Shown here: positions 15,337 through 24,700 of the stretch, one piece after another
How the letters are laid out: each line of letters begins with the position of its first letter
How positions within the stretch are numbered: the first letter of the stretch is position 1
Assembly (NCBI RefSeq): GCF_001598255.1
Contig: NZ_BCYP01000033.1
Span: 124,001 to 188,000 of the forward strand
Source of the DNA: Mitsuaria chitosanitabida ATCC BAA-476 = NBRC 102408
GTDB taxonomy: Bacteria; Pseudomonadota; Gammaproteobacteria; Burkholderiales; Burkholderiaceae_C
Length of the DNA: 64,000 bases
Reading direction: 5' to 3'
Notes under the pieces: generated by a model
Database searches by the model: none
Seen by the model: the letters and a program-made list of their open reading frames with translations, nothing else
What the model was told of the DNA's origin: nothing
Translations under genes and position numbers: made by a program

Positions 15337-16140
15337 ATGAATTCACTTCAACACGGCATCCAGGAAGTCCAGGGATCCACCCACGACGCGCAGCGCTACG
15401 TGAACGCGCTCGGGCCCCGCGGCGTCATCGGCGTGATGACGCCGGGGCCCAACGTCAACGTCGAGAACGAGATGATGGACATGCGGCCCGCCGGCGTGAT
15501 CAATGCCGTCGACCGCTACTACGTGCCCAACCAGCGCATCGCGCAGGACGAGGACTGGTCGATCATCATGCGCAACGTCACCGCCCACCTGGACGACTCG
15601 GTGCGACGGCTCAAGGAGGCGCTGATCGACCACCTGGTGCTGGGCATGTCCTCGCAGAGCTACATGGGCGGCGAGCGCGGCAGCTTCGCGTTGCAGGCGC
15701 ATCTCGAGCAGCTCTCCGGCGTGCCGGTGACCATGGGCGCCCAGTCCGCCGAGCAGGCCTTCCGACTGTGCGGCGCCAGACGCATCGCGCTGCTCACGCC
15801 CTACTACCCGGTGATCGAGCAGAACGCGGTGAGCTACTTCAGCGCGCGCGGCTTCGAGGTCGTCCACGTGGAGGGCCTGAAGTGCAAGAGCATCATCCAC
15901 GTCGCCTCGCAGACCTACCAGGAACTGGCCGAGGCCACGTTGCGCTGCCACGCGGCGCGGCCGGACGCGATCCTGCAGCTGGGCACCAACCTCGCCTACG
16001 CGCAGGTGGCCAACGACGCGGAGAAGTGGCTCCGCCTGCCGGTCTTCGCGTCCGGTCCCGTCATCTACTGGTCGGCGCTGCGCAAGATGGGCATCCAGGA
16101 CCGGATGACGGGATTCGGCAGCCTGATGGAATTCCACTGA
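15337..16140 (+). CDS. Arylmalonate decarboxylase/maleate cis-trans isomerase family protein
   Basis: A 267-residue member of the Asp/Glu racemase superfamily, with the family core RGVIGVMTPGPN near the N-terminus, a first active-site loop at LGMSSQSYMGG (about residues 102-112), and a second at AILQLGTNLAYAQ (211-223). In maleate isomerases and racemases these loops each carry a catalytic Cys, and arylmalonate decarboxylase keeps only the second. Here the positions are occupied by M104/S105 and G216, so neither Cys is present. A carboxylate-binding or decarboxylating role is plausible, but classical thiol chemistry is not. First gene of a plus-strand operon with two solute-binding proteins; its start codon lies beside operator-like palindrome 3 (15338-15345). 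Confidence 0.75.
   Translation: MNSLQHGIQEVQGSTHDAQRYVNALGPRGVIGVMTPGPNVNVENEMMDMRPAGVINAVDRYYVPNQRIAQDEDWSIIMRNVTAHLDDSVRRLKEALIDHLVLGMSSQSYMGGERGSFALQAHLEQLSGVPVTMGAQSAEQAFRLCGARRIALLTPYYPVIEQNAVSYFSARGFEVVHVEGLKCKSIIHVASQTYQELAEATLRCHAARPDAILQLGTNLAYAQVANDAEKWLRLPVFASGPVIYWSALRKMGIQDRMTGFGSLMEFH
15338..15345. promoter_or_regulatory. TGAATTCA operator-like palindrome 3
   Basis: Third perfect copy, overlapping the first codons (ATG AAT TCA) of the operon. It could be chance coding, but it matches copies 1 and 2 exactly and lies 107 bp from copy 2. Confidence 0.4.
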
Positions 16141-16225
16141 GCCCCTGCCCCGCGTTCCCGTTCTGGCCGGTGCCGCGAGCGAGCCGGCCGGCGCGCCCAG
16201 GCGCGCCGATCACGAGGAGACCCCC

Positions 16226-17245
16226 ATGACGAATCCTTCCCGCCGGCGCCTCCTGGGGCGCCTGCTGTCACGGGCCGGCCTGATGGCGGCGTTGGCGCCA
16301 CCGGCGCTGGCCCTGGCCCAGACCGCCCCCGCCGTCGGCGCGCCGACGGACTGGCCCACGCGGCCGATCTCGCTGTTGGTCGGTTTCGCGCCGGGCGGCG
16401 GCACCGACCTGATCGCGCGCCAGATCGCACCGCGCCTGTCCCAGCTGCTGGGCCAGTCCGTGGTGATCGAGAACCGCGCCGGCGGCAGCGGCACGATCGC
16501 GACGGGACAGGCCGCGCGCGCCAGGCCGGACGGCTACACGCTGCTGCTGGGCCATGTCAGCTCCAACGCGATGGTCCCCGCCATCACCCAGGTGCCCTAC
16601 GCGCCGGCCACGGCCTTCACGCCCATCCTGCTGATCGGCAGCGTGCCGCAGGTGGTGGTCGTGCGCGCCGCCGCGCCGCCGCGCAGCCTGAAGGACTTCA
16701 TCGCGTGGACCCGCGACAAGCCGGGCGGCGTCAACTACGCGTCCTCCGGGGCCGGCACGCAGCAGCACTTCGCCGCGGAGCTGTTCCAGCAGGCGACCGG
16801 GACGACGATGACGCACGTCCCCTATCGCGGCAGCGGCGCCGCCCTGACCGACCTGCTGAGCGGTCAGGTCGACGTCAACTTCGACACCGTGCCCACGGTC
16901 CTGCAGCAGATCCGCTCGGGCCAGTTGCGGGCGCTCGCGGTGACCTCGCGCCAGCGGGCGGCGAGCCTGCCGGAGGTCCCCACGCTGATCGAGTCCGGCG
17001 TGCCGGACTACGAGATCGGCGCCTGGTACATGCTGATGGGGCCGGCCGGCCTGCCCCCGCCCGTCGTCGAGCGCCTCGCCGCCGCGATGCGCCAGACCCT
17101 GGCCACGCCAGAGGTTCGCGCGAGGCTGGAGCAGCTGGGCACCGAGATCCGCATCCTCGGCCCCGCCGACGCCCAGGCCTATCTGCGCGCCGAGATCACG
17201 CGCTGGGCCCGGCTGGCCGCGGCCAAGCACATCAAGCCCGATTGA
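16226..17245 (+). CDS. Bug/TctC-type substrate-binding protein
   Basis: A 339-residue periplasmic protein of the tripartite tricarboxylate transporter binding-protein family. The N-terminus RRRLLGRLLSRAGLMAALAP has a twin-arginine-like start before the hydrophobic core and ends ALALAQT. Family motifs are WPTRPISLLVGFAPGGGTDL, VIENRAGGSGT, NYASSGAGTQQHF and THVPYRGSGAAL. It follows the arylmalonate-type enzyme by 85 bp with its own GAGGAG, and precedes a TRAP-type binding protein by 15 bp. No TctA/TctB permease genes are present, so the membrane partner must be elsewhere. Confidence 0.9.
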   Translation: MTNPSRRRLLGRLLSRAGLMAALAPPALALAQTAPAVGAPTDWPTRPISLLVGFAPGGGTDLIARQIAPRLSQLLGQSVVIENRAGGSGTIATGQAARARPDGYTLLLGHVSSNAMVPAITQVPYAPATAFTPILLIGSVPQVVVVRAAAPPRSLKDFIAWTRDKPGGVNYASSGAGTQQHFAAELFQQATGTTMTHVPYRGSGAALTDLLSGQVDVNFDTVPTVLQQIRSGQLRALAVTSRQRAASLPEVPTLIESGVPDYEIGAWYMLMGPAGLPPPVVERLAAAMRQTLATPEVRARLEQLGTEIRILGPADAQAYLRAEITRWARLAAAKHIKPD

Positions 17246-17260
17246 GCGGAGGACGGCCCC

Positions 17261-18388
17261 ATGAGCACACCTGACACGACCTGCCTCCCGTCCTCGCCAT
17301 CCCGCCGCCGCGCGATGCGCGCCGGCCTTGTCGCCGGCGGCGCGGCAGCGGTCACCGTGGCGACCGGCTGCGCGTCCACGCGGCCGCCGACGGCCTCCAG
17401 CGCCCCGCTGCGCTGGCGCATGGCCACCTCCTGGCCCGCCTCGCTGCCCTTGCTGAACGACTGCGCGCAGGACTTCGCGCACCTGGTCCGCGACGCATCG
17501 GGCGGACGGCTGTCGATCGAGCTGGTCGACCCCGCCCGCCACGGCCGACCCGTCGGGTTGCTGGCGGCGGTGCGGGACGGCGAGTTCGAGATGGCGCACA
17601 CGACGGCGCAGTACTACGCCGCGCAGCTGCCGGCCATCGACTACTTCACCGCCATCCCCTTCGGTCTCACGCCCGTCGAGCAGGAAGGCTGGCTGGCCGA
17701 AGGCGGGGGGCAGGCCTTGTTCGAGTCCCTGCTCGCCCCGCTCGGCGTGGTGCCGCTGACGGCGGGGCACACCGGCATCCAGATGGGCGGATGGTTCAAC
17801 AGACCCATCGCCACGGCGGCCGACCTGCGCGGCCTGCGGATCCGCATCGCGGGCTTCCCTGGACGCGTGCTGGCACGCGTGTGCGCGACGCCGGTGAATC
17901 TCCCGCTCGGGCAGATCATCCCGGCCTTCGAGGACGGCCGCATCGACGCCGCCGATGTCGTGGGGCCGGCCGTCGACGCGACCCTGCCGCTGTCGCGCCA
18001 CGCGCCCTACTACATGGCGCCCTGGCACGAACCCGACGTCGCCTTGCACCTGTTCATCGACGCGGGCCGGCTGGCCACCCTGCCCGACGACCTGCGCCAG
18101 ATCGTCCGGCAGGCCGCGCAAGCCGCCTCGATGCGCTCGATGGCCCGCGCGAACGACCGCAACGCGGTCGCGCTCGCGGCCATGCGAGCCCGCGGGCAGG
18201 ACATCACCCCCTGGCCCGCGGAGGTCCTAGCGGCCCTGCGCCGAGCGGCCGCGGAGGAACTGGCCGCCGATGCCGCGAGGCATCCCGACGCGCGCCGGGT
18301 GATCGACAGCCTGCTCGGCTACCGGGCTCGCGTGCAGGCCTACAGCCTGGCCGCCGACCAGGCGGTGTTCCAGGCGCGCGGGGCGTGA
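17261..18388 (+). CDS. TRAP-type (DctP/TakP-like) solute-binding lipoprotein
   Basis: A 375-residue protein with a twin-arginine-like signal, SRRRAMRAGLVAGGAAAV, ending in a lipobox (VATGC), so it is probably lipid-anchored. The mature part looks like TakP-type TRAP binding proteins: LRIRIAGFPGRVL with the carboxylate-binding Arg, then FEDGRIDAADVVGP and YYMAPWHEPD with the Trp/Glu of the family's metal-assisted site. TRAP-P proteins deliver C4 or 2-oxo acids to DctQM membrane subunits, and none is encoded nearby. Third gene of the GntR-linked operon. A binding protein from a second transporter class beside a Bug protein is unusual. Confidence 0.85.
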   Translation: MSTPDTTCLPSSPSRRRAMRAGLVAGGAAAVTVATGCASTRPPTASSAPLRWRMATSWPASLPLLNDCAQDFAHLVRDASGGRLSIELVDPARHGRPVGLLAAVRDGEFEMAHTTAQYYAAQLPAIDYFTAIPFGLTPVEQEGWLAEGGGQALFESLLAPLGVVPLTAGHTGIQMGGWFNRPIATAADLRGLRIRIAGFPGRVLARVCATPVNLPLGQIIPAFEDGRIDAADVVGPAVDATLPLSRHAPYYMAPWHEPDVALHLFIDAGRLATLPDDLRQIVRQAAQAASMRSMARANDRNAVALAAMRARGQDITPWPAEVLAALRRAAAEELAADAARHPDARRVIDSLLGYRARVQAYSLAADQAVFQARGA

Positions 18389-18403
18389 TGACCGTGCCGG
18401 CGC

Positions 18404-18895
18404 TCAGCCGGGCTGGCGCACCAGCAGGCACACGGCCCGCGCCTCGATGGCCTTGCCTTCGCCGACCGGACCCATCTTCTCGGCCGTCTTGGCCTTGACG
18501 TTCACCTGGTCCAGCGCGATCTCCAGCACCTCCGACAGCCGGCGGCGCATCGCGTCGATGTGCGGCGCCATCTTCGGCGCCTGCGCGACGATGGTCGTGT
18601 CGATGTTGCCGATCACCCAGCCCTTGCCGCGCGCGCGGCGATAGGCCTCGGCCAGCAGCACCATCGAGTCGGCGCCCTTGAACTCGGCCGCCGTGTCGGG
18701 GAAGAGCTTGCCGATGTCGCCCAGCGCGGCCGCGCCCAGCAGCGCGTCGGTGATCGCGTGCGCCAGCGCGTCGGCGTCGGAATGGCCCAGCAGGCCGTGC
18801 GTGTGCGGGATGGTCACGCCACCCAGGATCAGCGGGCGGCCCTCGACGAGCTGGTGCGTGTCCCAGCCCTCGCCGATGCGGAAGTCGTAGTTCAT
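18404..18895 (-). CDS. ispF: 2-C-methyl-D-erythritol 2,4-cyclodiphosphate synthase
   Basis: IspF closes CDP-ME 2-phosphate to the cyclic diphosphate, the fifth step of the MEP isoprenoid pathway. The 163-residue protein (normal length) has the metal ligands D12, H14 and H46 and the family motifs [30 protein letters not shown] and [17 protein letters not shown]. It is the last gene of a minus-strand operon ispD-map-ispF, 61 bp after map. Confidence 0.97.
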   Translation of the reverse strand: MNYDFRIGEGWDTHQLVEGRPLILGGVTIPHTHGLLGHSDADALAHAITDALLGAAALGDIGKLFPDTAAEFKGADSMVLLAEAYRRARGKGWVIGNIDTTIVAQAPKMAPHIDAMRRRLSEVLEIALDQVNVKAKTAEKMGPVGEGKAIEARAVCLLVRQPG

Positions 18896-18956
18896 GTGCG
18901 GTGCCGCGTCGCGGACGTCAGGATCGATGGGAAACGGGCAGCGAGGCGCCTCGGCC

Positions 18957-19712
18957 TCACTGCGCGCGCGGATGCGTCACGACCAGCGGGCCGCCGCGGG
19001 TGACGATCATCGTGTGCTCGAACTGCGCGGACAGGTTGCCCTTCACGCCGGACAAGGTCCAGCCGTCGGACTCCTCGTCCACCCAGCGGCTCTTGGTGGA
19101 GAGGAAAGGCTCGATGGTGATCACCATGCCCTCCTCCAGGATGCGGGTGTCGCTGGCGTCGTAGTAGCCCGGGATGGTCTTGGGCTCCTCGTGCAGCGCG
19201 CGGCCGACGCCGTGGCTGCACAGGTTCTCGATGATCTTGAACTTGTGGGCCTTGGCGACGCGCTCGATCGCATGGCCGATGCGGTTCAGCCGCGCGCCGG
19301 GCTTCACTTCCTTCATCGCCTGCTCCAGCGCGTACTGCGCGGCGAAGACCAGCTGGGTCTTGGTCGGCGTGGTGGGCGGGACGATGCGCGTGCCGCCGGT
19401 GTCGGCGAAGTAGCCGCCCAGCTCGGCCGACACGTCCACGTTGACCACGTCGCCCTTCTGGATCACGCGGCTGCCGGGGATGCCGTGGGCGGCCTGCTCG
19501 TTGATGCTGATGCAGGTGGCGCCGGGGAAGTCGTACATGACGCGCGGCGCGGACTTGGCGCCGAACTCCTCCAGCCAGCGCGCGCCCAGGTCGTCGAGCT
19601 CGCCGGTGGTCATGCCGGGCCGGATCGCGTCCAGCATGCGGCGCAGCACGGTGGCCACCGCTTCGCCGGCCAGCTTCAGGCCCTGGATGTCGTCGTCGGA
19701 TTCGATGGTCAT
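18957..19712 (-). CDS. map: Type I methionine aminopeptidase
   Basis: A 251-residue methionine aminopeptidase, which removes the initiator Met from nascent proteins. The full metal site is present: D93, D104, H167, E201 and E232, plus the substrate His H76 (AAHGIPG). The third motif reads [13 protein letters not shown] instead of the common GHGIG form, which points to a divergent subfamily. The start codon overlaps the ispD stop (ATGA), so it is translationally coupled with ispD, and ispF follows. In Burkholderiales the housekeeping map is usually near rpsB-tsf, so this is probably a second copy (inferred). Confidence 0.92.
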   Translation of the reverse strand: MTIESDDDIQGLKLAGEAVATVLRRMLDAIRPGMTTGELDDLGARWLEEFGAKSAPRVMYDFPGATCISINEQAAHGIPGSRVIQKGDVVNVDVSAELGGYFADTGGTRIVPPTTPTKTQLVFAAQYALEQAMKEVKPGARLNRIGHAIERVAKAHKFKIIENLCSHGVGRALHEEPKTIPGYYDASDTRILEEGMVITIEPFLSTKSRWVDEESDGWTLSGVKGNLSAQFEHTMIVTRGGPLVVTHPRAQ

Positions 19713-20437
19713 GCGCGGCTCCTCAAGAGGCGTTCGGCGAGCGCGAAGTCCGCCGGATAGGTGACTTTGAAATTCTCGATCGAGGCTTCCACCAGCCTCG
19801 GCGAATGGCCCAGCGCCTCGATGGCACTGGCCTCGTCGGTGATGCCGTCCCGCGGACCGGCGAGCGCCGGGGCCAGCAGCCCCAGCCGGAACATCTGCGG
19901 CGTCTGCGCGGCCCACTTGCCGCGGCGGTCCACGGTCGCGGCCACGCGGGCGCCCTCGCCCTCGGTCACGACCGCGTCCTTGAGCGTGTCGGCCACCGGC
20001 AGCGCCAGCAGCCCGCCGACCTCGTCGTCGTCGCAGGCGTCGATCAGCGCATCGACCCATTCGGGGCGAAGCAGGCAGCGGGCGGCGTCGTGGACCAGCA
20101 CCCAGTCGTGCGGCTGGGCGCCGCGCTCGCGCAGCGCGCGCAGGCCGGCGGCGACCGAGTCGGCCCGCGTGGCGCCGCCGTCGCGCGCGATCCAGCCGCG
20201 CTCGCCGACGAAGCCGGGGACGGCGGATTCGAACTGGTCGTCCTCGGGCGAGAGCACGACCAGCGTCGCCTCGACGCGCGCGACCCGCGAGAGCGCGTCC
20301 AGCGTGTGGGCGATCAGGGCGCGGCCGGCCAGGGGCACGTACTGCTTGGGGCGGTCGGCGCCGGAGCGGCTGCCGACGCCGGCGGCCGGCACCAGCGCGT
20401 AGCAGCGCGGCGTCAGGCCGATCGGAAAGGAAGTCAT
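19709..20437 (-). CDS. ispD: 2-C-methyl-D-erythritol 4-phosphate cytidylyltransferase
   Basis: IspD joins CTP and methylerythritol phosphate in the MEP isoprenoid pathway. The 242-residue protein starts with the nucleotide-binding motif PAAGVGSRSGADRPKQY, and has VLVHDAARCL in the middle and TPQMFRLGLL near the C-terminus, where substrate-binding residues lie. It is the first gene of the ispD-map-ispF operon; its stop overlaps the map start by four bases. It is divergent from the rlmN-like gene. Confidence 0.96.
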   Translation of the reverse strand: MTSFPIGLTPRCYALVPAAGVGSRSGADRPKQYVPLAGRALIAHTLDALSRVARVEATLVVLSPEDDQFESAVPGFVGERGWIARDGGATRADSVAAGLRALRERGAQPHDWVLVHDAARCLLRPEWVDALIDACDDDEVGGLLALPVADTLKDAVVTEGEGARVAATVDRRGKWAAQTPQMFRLGLLAPALAGPRDGITDEASAIEALGHSPRLVEASIENFKVTYPADFALAERLLRSRA

Positions 20438-20506
20438 GGGGCGCGATTGTAGGGAGGGCGATCGGCGAAAATCCGCGCTTCCCGCGATCGCCCTGCCCGT
20501 CCCACC

Positions 20507-21571
20507 GTGTTCTCCATCGCCGACCTCCGCCGCCGCCTGACCGCCCTGGGCGCCAACGACGCCCACGCCGGGCGCGTGCTGCGGCATTGGGTGCAGGCGC
20601 GGCCGCTGACGCAGGGTCGGCGCCAGCTGGAGCACTACCTGCCGCTGGCGGTGCGCGAGGCGCTGCCCGCGCTGATGGACGAGCTGCACGGCCTGGCCAC
20701 GCTGGTCGAGCGCCATCCCGGCGAGGACGGCTCGGCCCGTCTGCTGGTGCGGCTCACCGACGGCCAGACGGTGGAAAGCGTGCTGCTGCCGCGCGATGGG
20801 CTGTGCGTGTCCAGCCAGGTCGGCTGCGCGGTGGGTTGCCGCTTCTGCATGACCGGCAAGGACGGGCTGCTGCGCCAGGTCACCAGCGCCGAGATCGTCG
20901 CGCAGGTCGCGCTGGCGCGGCGCGAGCGGGCGGTCAAGAAGGTCGTGTTCATGGGCATGGGCGAGCCCTCGCACAACCTGGAGGCGGTGATGGAGGCGAT
21001 CGAGCTGCTGGGGCTCGAAGGGAACATCGGCCACAAGAACCTGGTGTTCTCGACGGTCGGCGATCCGCGCGCGTTCGAGCGCCTGGACCAGGGGCCGGTG
21101 AAACCGGCGCTGGCGCTGTCGCTGCACACCAGCAAGCCCGAGCTGCGGCGCGAGCTGCTGCCGCGCGCGCCGCGCCTGACGCCGCGCGAGATCGTCGAGG
21201 CCGGCGAGCGCTACGCACGATCCAGCGGCTATCCCATCCAGTACCAGTGGACGCTGATCGAGGGCGTCAACGACGGCGAGGACGAGATGGACGGGATCGT
21301 CGCGCTGCTCAAGGGCAAGTACGGCGTGCTGAACATGATCCCGTACAACCGCGTGCCCGAGCTCCCCTTCGCCCGCCCGGACTGGGACAAGGCGCGCGCG
21401 ATCGCCCGGCGGCTGCATGAGCGCGGCGTGCTGACCAAGCTGCGGGATTCGGCCGGCCAGGACGTGGACGGCGGCTGCGGCCAGCTGCGGGCGCGCAGCC
21501 AGGAGACGCCCGCGTCGATGCGGGACGCCCGCCGCGCGATCCCGATCGCGCCGGTCCGGCCGGCGTCCTGA
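20507..21571 (+). CDS. RlmN-type radical-SAM RNA methyltransferase
   Basis: A 354-residue RlmN/Cfr-family enzyme; the family methylates C2 of A2503 in 23S rRNA and A37 in some tRNAs. The radical-SAM cluster is C107/C111/C114 (CAVGCRFC), and the two further cysteines needed for methyl transfer appear to be present at C100 and C324 (DVDGGCGQL). The segments FMGMGEPSHNLEAV and LALSLHTSKPELRRELLPR are family signatures. The N-terminal HhH region is shorter than in housekeeping RlmN, and the usual neighbours (ndk, ispG, pilW) are absent, so it may be a paralogue. The start is GTG at 20507. Confidence 0.85.
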   Translation: MFSIADLRRRLTALGANDAHAGRVLRHWVQARPLTQGRRQLEHYLPLAVREALPALMDELHGLATLVERHPGEDGSARLLVRLTDGQTVESVLLPRDGLCVSSQVGCAVGCRFCMTGKDGLLRQVTSAEIVAQVALARRERAVKKVVFMGMGEPSHNLEAVMEAIELLGLEGNIGHKNLVFSTVGDPRAFERLDQGPVKPALALSLHTSKPELRRELLPRAPRLTPREIVEAGERYARSSGYPIQYQWTLIEGVNDGEDEMDGIVALLKGKYGVLNMIPYNRVPELPFARPDWDKARAIARRLHERGVLTKLRDSAGQDVDGGCGQLRARSQETPASMRDARRAIPIAPVRPAS

Positions 21572-21718
21572 GGCCTCCCCGATCGGCTCGCGACCCCGAT
21601 CCCCCGTGCGCTGGCCGACGGGGTTGCCGACTGCCGTGCGCTCCTGTCACGCCCTGTCGCCGCCCGCTCCCTACAATTCCCCTCGGCCCCTTCCCGGGGC
21701 TGTCCTCATTTGTGCGCC

Positions 21719-24700
21719 ATGCAGCTGTCCTCGATCTCTCCCGGCAAACGCTTCACCCTGCCCCGCCCCGTCGGCTCCGCCGACGCGCTGTTGCTGTCCC
21801 GCTTCGCGCGGCAGCAGGTGGCGGCGGGACGCCTCACGCTGATCGTCACCGCCGAGCCCGGTGACACCCAGCGCCTGGAGGACGAGCTCAAGTTCTTCGC
21901 GCCCGAGCTGCGCGTGGCCGTCTTCCCCGACTGGGAAACCCTGCCCTACGACAGCTTCAGCCCGCACCAGGACCTGATCTCCGAGCGCCTGGCCACGCTG
22001 TGGCGGCTGCAGCAGGCCGGCGGCAAGCCGGTCGCCGAGCGCGACCTGGACGTCGTGCTGCTGCCCGCCACCACCGCGCTCACGCGCCTGGCGCCGCCCT
22101 CGTTCCTGGCCGCCACGACCTTCAACTTCCGCCAGAAGCAGCGCCTGGACGAGTCCGGCCTGAAGCAGCAGCTCACGCTGGGCGGCTACCAGCACGTCAG
22201 CCAGGTCGTCTCGCCCGGCGAGTACGCGGTGCGCGGCGGCCTGATCGACCTGTACCCGATGGGCTCGCCGGTGCCCTACCGCGTGGATCTTTTCGGTGAC
22301 GAGGTGGACTCCATCCGCGTCTTCGATCCGGACTCGCAGCGCTCGCTGTATCCGGTGCCGGAAGTGCGTCTGCTGCCGGGCCGCGAGTTCCCCATGGACG
22401 AGGCCTCGCGCAAGGCCTTCCGCGCGCGCTGGCGCGAGAAGATGGACGGCGACCCGACCAAGTCGCGCATCTACAAGGACATCGACACCGGCCTGGCCAC
22501 CGCCGGCATCGAGTACTACCTTCCGCTGTTCTTCGACGAGATCGCCAGCGTCTTCGACTACCTGCCCGCCGAGGCCGGCCTGGTCCTGCATGGGGAGGTC
22601 GACGACGCGCTTCAGCGCTTCTGGACCGACACCCGCGAGCGCCACCGCTTCCTGCAGCACGACCCGGACCGCCCCATCCTGCCGCCCGAGGAGATCTTCC
22701 TCCGCCCCGAGGACTTCTTCACCGCCACGCACCGCCATGCCGTGCTGTCGGTGCGCGGCACCGACGCGGTCGACTACGCCCGCCCGCTGCCCGACGTCAG
22801 CGTCGAACGCGGCGCGCAGGAGCCGCTCGCCCGCCTGGCCGCCCACCTGAAGCAGACGCCCTACCGCGTGCTGCTGCTGGCCGAGAGCGAGGGCCGGCGC
22901 GAGAGCCTGCTCGAGCTGCTGCGCGACAACAAGATCGATCCGCCTTCGGTCAAGGACCTGGCGGAGTTCGAGGCGAACCGGGACGAGCGCTTCGCGATCA
23001 CCGCAGCCCCGCTGGCCGCGGGCTTCTTCTGGAACGAGCCGGACGATGGGCGCCAGATCCAGCTGCTCACCGAGACCGAGCTCTTCGCCACCACCCCCAC
23101 GACTCGCCGGCGCCGCAAGCAGGAGCAGGTCAGCGACGTCAACGCGCTGATCAAGGACCTGTCCGAGCTCAAGGTCGGCGACCCGGTGGTGCACACCAAT
23201 CACGGCATCGGGCGCTATCTGGGCCTGATCAACATCGACCTGGGCGACGGCCCCAGCGAGTTCCTGCACCTGGAGTACGCCGACAAGGCCACGCTCTACG
23301 TCCCCGTCGCGCAGCTGCACCTGATCAGCCGCTACACCGGCGTCAGCGCCGAGGAGGCGCCGCTGCACAAGCTGGGCTCGGGCCAGTGGGACAAGGCCAA
23401 GCGCAAGGCCGCCGAGCAGGTGCGCGACACCGCCGCCGAACTGCTCAACCTCTACGCCCGCCGCGCCGCGCGCGAGGGCCATGCCTTCCGCTACTCGCCG
23501 CACGACTACGAGGCCTTCGCCGCCAGCTTCGGCTTCGAGGAGACGCCCGACCAGCGCGCCGCCATCCACGCCGTGATCCAGGACATGATCAGCCCCAAGC
23601 CCATGGACCGGCTGGTCTGCGGCGACGTGGGCTTCGGCAAGACCGAGGTGGCGTTGCGCGCGGCCTTCGTCGCGGTGATGGGCGGCAAGCAGGTCGCGCT
23701 GCTGGCGCCCACCACGCTGCTGGCCGAGCAGCATTACCAGAACATCGCCGACCGCTTCGGCAAGTGGCCGGTGAAGGTGGCCGAGATGAGCCGCTTCCGC
23801 TCCGCCAAGGAGATCAAGGCGGCGATGGAGGGCCTGGCCGACGGCTCCATCGACATCGTCATCGGCACGCACAAGCTGCTCTCCAGCGACGTCAAGTTCA
23901 AGCGCCTGGGCCTGCTGGTCATCGACGAGGAGCACCGTTTCGGCGTGCGCCACAAGGAGGCGATGAAGGCCATGCGGGCCGAGGTCGACGTGCTGACGCT
24001 GACCGCCACGCCCATCCCGCGCACGCTGGGCATGGCGCTGGAAGGTCTGCGCGACCTGAGCGTCATCGCCACCGCGCCGCAGCGGCGTCTGGCGATCAAG
24101 ACCTTCGTGCGCAGCGAGACCAGCGGCACCATCCGCGAGGCGGTGCTGCGCGAGCTCAAGCGCGGCGGCCAGGTCTACTTCCTGCACAACGAGGTCGAGA
24201 CCATCGAGAACCGGCGCATGAAGCTCGAGGAGCTGCTGCCCGAGGCGCGCATCGTCGTCGCGCACGGCCAGATGCCCGAGCGCGAGCTGGAACGCGTGAT
24301 GCGCGAGTTCGTCGGCGGCAAGCACAACGTGCTGCTGTGCTCGACCATCATCGAGACCGGCATCGACGTGCCCAGCGCCAACACCATCGTGATCAGCCGC
24401 GCCGACAAGTTCGGCCTGGCGCAGCTGCACCAGCTGCGCGGCCGGGTCGGGCGCTCGCACCATCAGGCCTATGCGTACCTGATGGTCCCGGACGTCGAGG
24501 GCCTGACCAAGCAGGCCGCGCAGCGCCTGGACGCGATCCAGGCGATGGAGGAGCTGGGCTCGGGCTTCTATCTCGCGATGCACGACCTGGAGATCCGCGG
24601 CGCCGGCGAGGTGCTGGGCGAGCACCAGAGCGGCAACATGATGGAAGTCGGTTTCCAGCTCTACAACGAGATGCTGTCCGAGGCCGTGCGCTCGCTCAAG

